DNA of 64,000 bases from Flavobacteriales bacterium (lineage in GTDB: Bacteria > Bacteroidota > Bacteroidia > Flavobacteriales_F > PHOS-HE28), in contig JAHBUK010000002.1 in NCBI GenBank assembly GCA_019638115.1, positions 689,867-753,866 of the forward strand. The letters are read 5' to 3'. Positions 61,652 to 64,000 of the stretch are shown here, one piece after another. The translations under genes were made by a program, and so were the position numbers. Positions within the stretch are counted from its first letter, which is position 1. Every line of letters starts with the position of its first letter. The notes below the pieces were generated by a model. That model saw only the letters and a program-made list of their open reading frames with translations. It had not been told where the DNA came from and did not search any database.

Positions 61652-62227
61652 ATGCACGACATTGAACCTTTCTGGAACTGGCGCCACAAGTACTCCGCCG
61701 AAGAGGATGAGCGCTCCACCTTCTTCGGCCGCGAGCACAGCGAGATGTACTTCACGCACGCCGTGTACGACCATGCCATCCATCCGCAGTGGGATGAGTT
61801 CGGCAGCGAGACCCTATACCTGAAGGTGCTCTTCGTGGACTACGATGAAGGCTACGCGATCATCGAGTTCATCGGCGAATGGAACGACCTGTTAGGCAAC
61901 GACATCATGTTCCTGAAACGCGACCACATCGAGCCGATGATGGGGCATGGCATCCGCAAGTTCATCCTGATCGGGGAGAACGTGCTGAACTTCCACACCA
62001 GCGATGAGGAGTACTACAGCGAATGGTTCGAGGAGGTATCCGATGCCGATGGCTGGATAGCGCTGCTGAATTTCCGCGCTCATGTGCTGGAGGACCTGCA
62101 AAGCGCCAACATCGACCAGTACTTTCTGCTGGGTGGCACGCTCAATGCCGTGCAGTGGCGCACGCACGAACCCGAGTCGCTCTATGAACGCGTGGACAGC
62201 CTGGTGCAGAAACGCTTGGGCGTTTGA
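61652..62227 (+). CDS. conserved-looking hypothetical cytoplasmic protein
   Basis: This 191-residue protein begins MHDIEPFWNWRHKYSAEEDERSTFFG. The segment TFFGREHSEMYFTHAVYDHAIHPQWDEFGSETLY and the acidic strand VLFVDYDEGYAIIEFIGEWNDL are regular and well coded, without membrane or signal segments. The family is not recognised, though similar acidic proteins occur in Bacteroidota. It starts 42 bp after murQ on the same strand and may be co-transcribed. Its 3' end faces the Nudix gene across 18 bp. Confidence 0.7.
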   Translation: MHDIEPFWNWRHKYSAEEDERSTFFGREHSEMYFTHAVYDHAIHPQWDEFGSETLYLKVLFVDYDEGYAIIEFIGEWNDLLGNDIMFLKRDHIEPMMGHGIRKFILIGENVLNFHTSDEEYYSEWFEEVSDADGWIALLNFRAHVLEDLQSANIDQYFLLGGTLNAVQWRTHEPESLYERVDSLVQKRLGV

Positions 62228-62245
62228 CCAAGTTACCCGTCAGGC

Positions 62246-62680
62246 TCAGCCGTGATCGGCTTTCAGCATACCCAGTACCACCCGATCGATCGGTAGGCTG
62301 AGGTCCTCCTCCACCGCCAGCGCGAGGGCCAACCAACGGAAGACTTCCTGGTCCCCATTGCTGCCTTTGAACGGCTCGTCCACAACCGGCAAATCAAGCG
62401 GGTCGGTTACCCGGAACGTGTAGTACACGCTCACCACCTGCATGGGTTTGCTATGGAACGCGCTCTGTTGGAAGAAGTCCGTGGTGTAGAAGTGGTGCAC
62501 ATCCCAGGCGTCCACACCGATCTCTTCCCGGATCTCACGAACAAGGCACTCCTTCAGGCCTTCGCCATATTCCAAACCACCGCCGGGGAATTTGGTGATG
62601 CGTTGCCCCTTGATGACCTCGTCCGAGACCAGCACGTGGCCTTGGTGTACAAGCAGCCCGTAAACACGAATGGTGATCAT
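62246..62680 (-). CDS. Nudix hydrolase
   Basis: The protein has 144 residues. The Nudix box is complete: GGGLEYGEGLKECLVREIREEIGV, with the G-x5-E-x7-REIxEEIG spacing and the metal-binding glutamates. A central VVSVYYTFRVTD strand follows. The ATG at 62680 (MITIRVYGLLVHQG) is the natural family start. Such short Nudix proteins hydrolyse nucleoside diphosphate derivatives or oxidised nucleotides, and the substrate cannot be told. It begins 13 bp after the mnmD stop codon. Confidence 0.9.
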   Translation of the reverse strand: MITIRVYGLLVHQGHVLVSDEVIKGQRITKFPGGGLEYGEGLKECLVREIREEIGVDAWDVHHFYTTDFFQQSAFHSKPMQVVSVYYTFRVTDPLDLPVVDEPFKGSNGDQEVFRWLALALAVEEDLSLPIDRVVLGMLKADHG

Positions 62681-62693
62681 GGGGTTTGCAGCT

Positions 62694-63377
62694 TCAGAGC
62701 GCGGGTCTGGTTGCACGCATCATGTGTTGTTTGCCGGGCGGCCCTTGTATCCGTTCCACCAGGAAGCCGACAGCCTGCATGTTGCGACGCGCATTTCCTT
62801 GCGCACAATAGGTAACCAGTATACCGCCTGGCACAAGGGCATTGAACACCTTGCTGAACACCTCCGTGGTCCACATCTCCGGCTGGTGCCGTGGGCTGAA
62901 CGCATCGAAGTACACCACGTCGAAAACCTCCTTCGCTTCAAATCCGGCCACCGGGGTGCCCAAGCGTACAAAGCAAGACCCACCGGACATCTGCTGTTTT
63001 TCTCCTTCCGGAGCGGTCATCAGCTGCATGAACGGTTCGTGCAAGCCGGGCCATGCCAAGTCCTCGCAATGGGCCAGTTGTGCCAAAACATCCCTGTTCA
63101 GAGGAAAGGGTTCCAGCGCGGTGTAGTCCACGCTGCACTTGCCCTCCAAGCAGCGGATCCAGGTGAGCAGCAGGTTTAGGCCCGTGCCCAGCCCTACCTC
63201 CAACACCCGCACCACAGGGCGTTCCACCATGGCCAAGCCAGCCTTTATGAATACGTGCATGCTCTCGTTCACCGCTCCGTGGCTGCTGTGGTAGTTCTCT
63301 CCCACCGTTCCATGCCACAGTGTGTAGGAGCCATCACCGGTGCGGATCAGCGAACTTGGCATATCGGTCGTTCCCAT
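62694..63377 (-). CDS. mnmD: tRNA 5-methylaminomethyl-2-thiouridine methyltransferase domain protein
   Basis: This 227-residue protein has a SAM-binding motif RVLEVGLGTGLNLLLTW near residues 56-72. The signature VVYFDAFSPRHQPEMWTTEVF is the hallmark of MnmD, the methyltransferase half of MnmC (DUF752). The N-terminal segment YTLWHGTVGENYHSSHGAVNES is also typical. MnmD methylates the wobble uridine precursor to mnm5s2U. Here the FAD-dependent oxidoreductase half is absent, as usual for stand-alone MnmD. A TAGATTCG element lies 10 nt upstream of the first ATG. Confidence 0.9.
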   Translation of the reverse strand: MGTTDMPSSLIRTGDGSYTLWHGTVGENYHSSHGAVNESMHVFIKAGLAMVERPVVRVLEVGLGTGLNLLLTWIRCLEGKCSVDYTALEPFPLNRDVLAQLAHCEDLAWPGLHEPFMQLMTAPEGEKQQMSGGSCFVRLGTPVAGFEAKEVFDVVYFDAFSPRHQPEMWTTEVFSKVFNALVPGGILVTYCAQGNARRNMQAVGFLVERIQGPPGKQHMMRATRPAL

Positions 63378-63387
63378 GGTTCGGCTG

Positions 63388-63395
63388 CGAATCTA
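63388..63395 (-). promoter_or_regulatory. -7-like element (TAGATTCG) of mnmD
   Basis: It has one mismatch to TAnnTTTG, 10 nt before the ATG at 63377. Confidence 0.35.
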
Positions 63396-63500
63396 TGCGG
63401 CGCGCAGGCCGCCATGGAGCATGCACCTGCACGCCCTTTCTGCGTCCAACGCTGTTGAAACATGAACGGGACGTCGCGCAAGGCTGCAACAGTTGCCGGA

Positions 63501-63508
63501 TAGTTTTG
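63501..63508 (+). promoter_or_regulatory. -7 element (TAGTTTTG) of the M42 peptidase gene
   Basis: This is an exact TAnnTTTG match, 39 nt before the ATG at 63548. Confidence 0.5.
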
Positions 63509-63547
63509 CACCCAGGTCCACCAACCGCCGGACCGATCAGCACCACC

Positions 63548-64000
63548 ATGGCCAAAAAGACCAGCACCAGCAGACCCGCCGCGAAGAAGAGCATCCTTAC
63601 CGCCGATTCCCTGGCGTTCATGGAGCGCTACCTCAACAATCCTTCGCCCACCGGTTTCGAGAGTGAAGGCCAAAAGATCTGGCTGGACTATGTGCGCCCT
63701 TACGTTGACGAGCATATCGTGGACAACTACGGCACGGTGGTCGGGGTCATCAATCCCGATGCACCCTACAAGGTGGTGATCGAGGCGCATGCGGACGAGA
63801 TCAGCTGGTTCGTGCACTACATCACCAAGGACGGGTTCATCTATGTGAAGCGGAACGGAGGCAGCGACCACATGATCGCGCCCAGCATGCGGGTGAACAT
63901 CCACACCGAAAAAGGCATCGTGAAGGCCGTGTTCGGTTGGCCCGCCATACACGTGCGCAACGGCAAGACCGAGACCGTACCCACCACCGAGAACATCTTT
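63548..64000 (+). CDS. M42-family metallo-aminopeptidase, N-terminal part (3' truncated by window)
   Basis: Here 151 codons are visible from the ATG at 63548 to the end of the window. After a lysine-rich start (MAKKTSTSRPAAKKS) come SLAFMERYLNNPSPTGFESEGQ and KVVIEAHADEISWFVHYITKDGF, with the first metal-binding His and the acidic HADEI pair. SDHMIAPSMRVNIHTEKGIV begins the inserted PDZ-like dimerisation domain of M42 aminopeptidases. These enzymes form large tetrahedral cytoplasmic complexes that trim peptides. The remaining metal ligands lie beyond the window. Confidence 0.85.
   Translation, partial: MAKKTSTSRPAAKKSILTADSLAFMERYLNNPSPTGFESEGQKIWLDYVRPYVDEHIVDNYGTVVGVINPDAPYKVVIEAHADEISWFVHYITKDGFIYVKRNGGSDHMIAPSMRVNIHTEKGIVKAVFGWPAIHVRNGKTETVPTTENIF

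Overview
The window is chromosomal DNA of a high-G+C member of the Bacteroidota, most like an uncultured Flavobacteriales lineage. Three things in the sequence point there. Many secreted proteins carry type IX secretion (T9SS) C-terminal domains, including one gliding-motility-type domain. Surface genes typical of the phylum are present (TonB-dependent receptor, SprB-like repeats, a lipoprotein TamA/BamA homologue). A recurrent TAnnTTTG-like -7 element replaces the usual -10 box, and Shine-Dalgarno sequences are mostly absent. No tRNA, rRNA, CRISPR array or complete transposase was found.

Layout. 1-1030: end of the infC-rpmI-rplT translation operon and its terminator. 1-9.6 kb: T9SS-exported endonuclease I and esterase-like proteins, a YhiN-type flavoprotein, a beta-barrel protein, a rhodanese, a TPR lipoprotein and recA. 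9.7-17.6 kb: bcp, rarA, an outer-membrane lipoprotein/barrel pair, a guanidinium-type SMR exporter, proC and a TonB-domain protein. 17.6-22 kb: OmpA-family protein, queE, a strong structured-RNA candidate beside a large hairpin repeat, a Gre-factor-like pair and a broken GNAT gene. 22-31 kb: amidohydrolase, M14 carboxypeptidase, secreted repeat and beta-helix proteins, and a RamB/ScfR-like regulator divergent from acs.

31-36.5 kb is the accessory part. The last ~180 bp of acs are repeated, in decayed form, about 3.3 kb further on. Between the two copies lie an orphan secreted protein, two decayed PIN (VapC-like) toxin tails, a nucleotidyltransferase with a small overlapping partner, a truncated Bro-N gene and a complete RelE/ParE-type toxin-antitoxin pair. 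This looks like a small toxin-antitoxin island placed at the 3' end of acs.

36.5-64 kb is core and surface physiology: HAD phosphatase, tricorn-like protease, SprB-repeat/CHU_C adhesin, MORN, SIMPL and T9SS proteins, the tamB-tamL pair for outer-membrane biogenesis, TspO, a TonB-dependent receptor with a T9SS alpha/beta-hydrolase-fold partner that has lost its nucleophile, murQ, a Nudix hydrolase, mnmD and the start of an M42 peptidase.

The most general observation is promoter placement. At least nine genes have a TAnnTT(T/C)G-like element ending only 4-5 nt before the start codon, which predicts leaderless or nearly leaderless mRNAs in this organism. All assignments are from reading the sequence; no database search was run.
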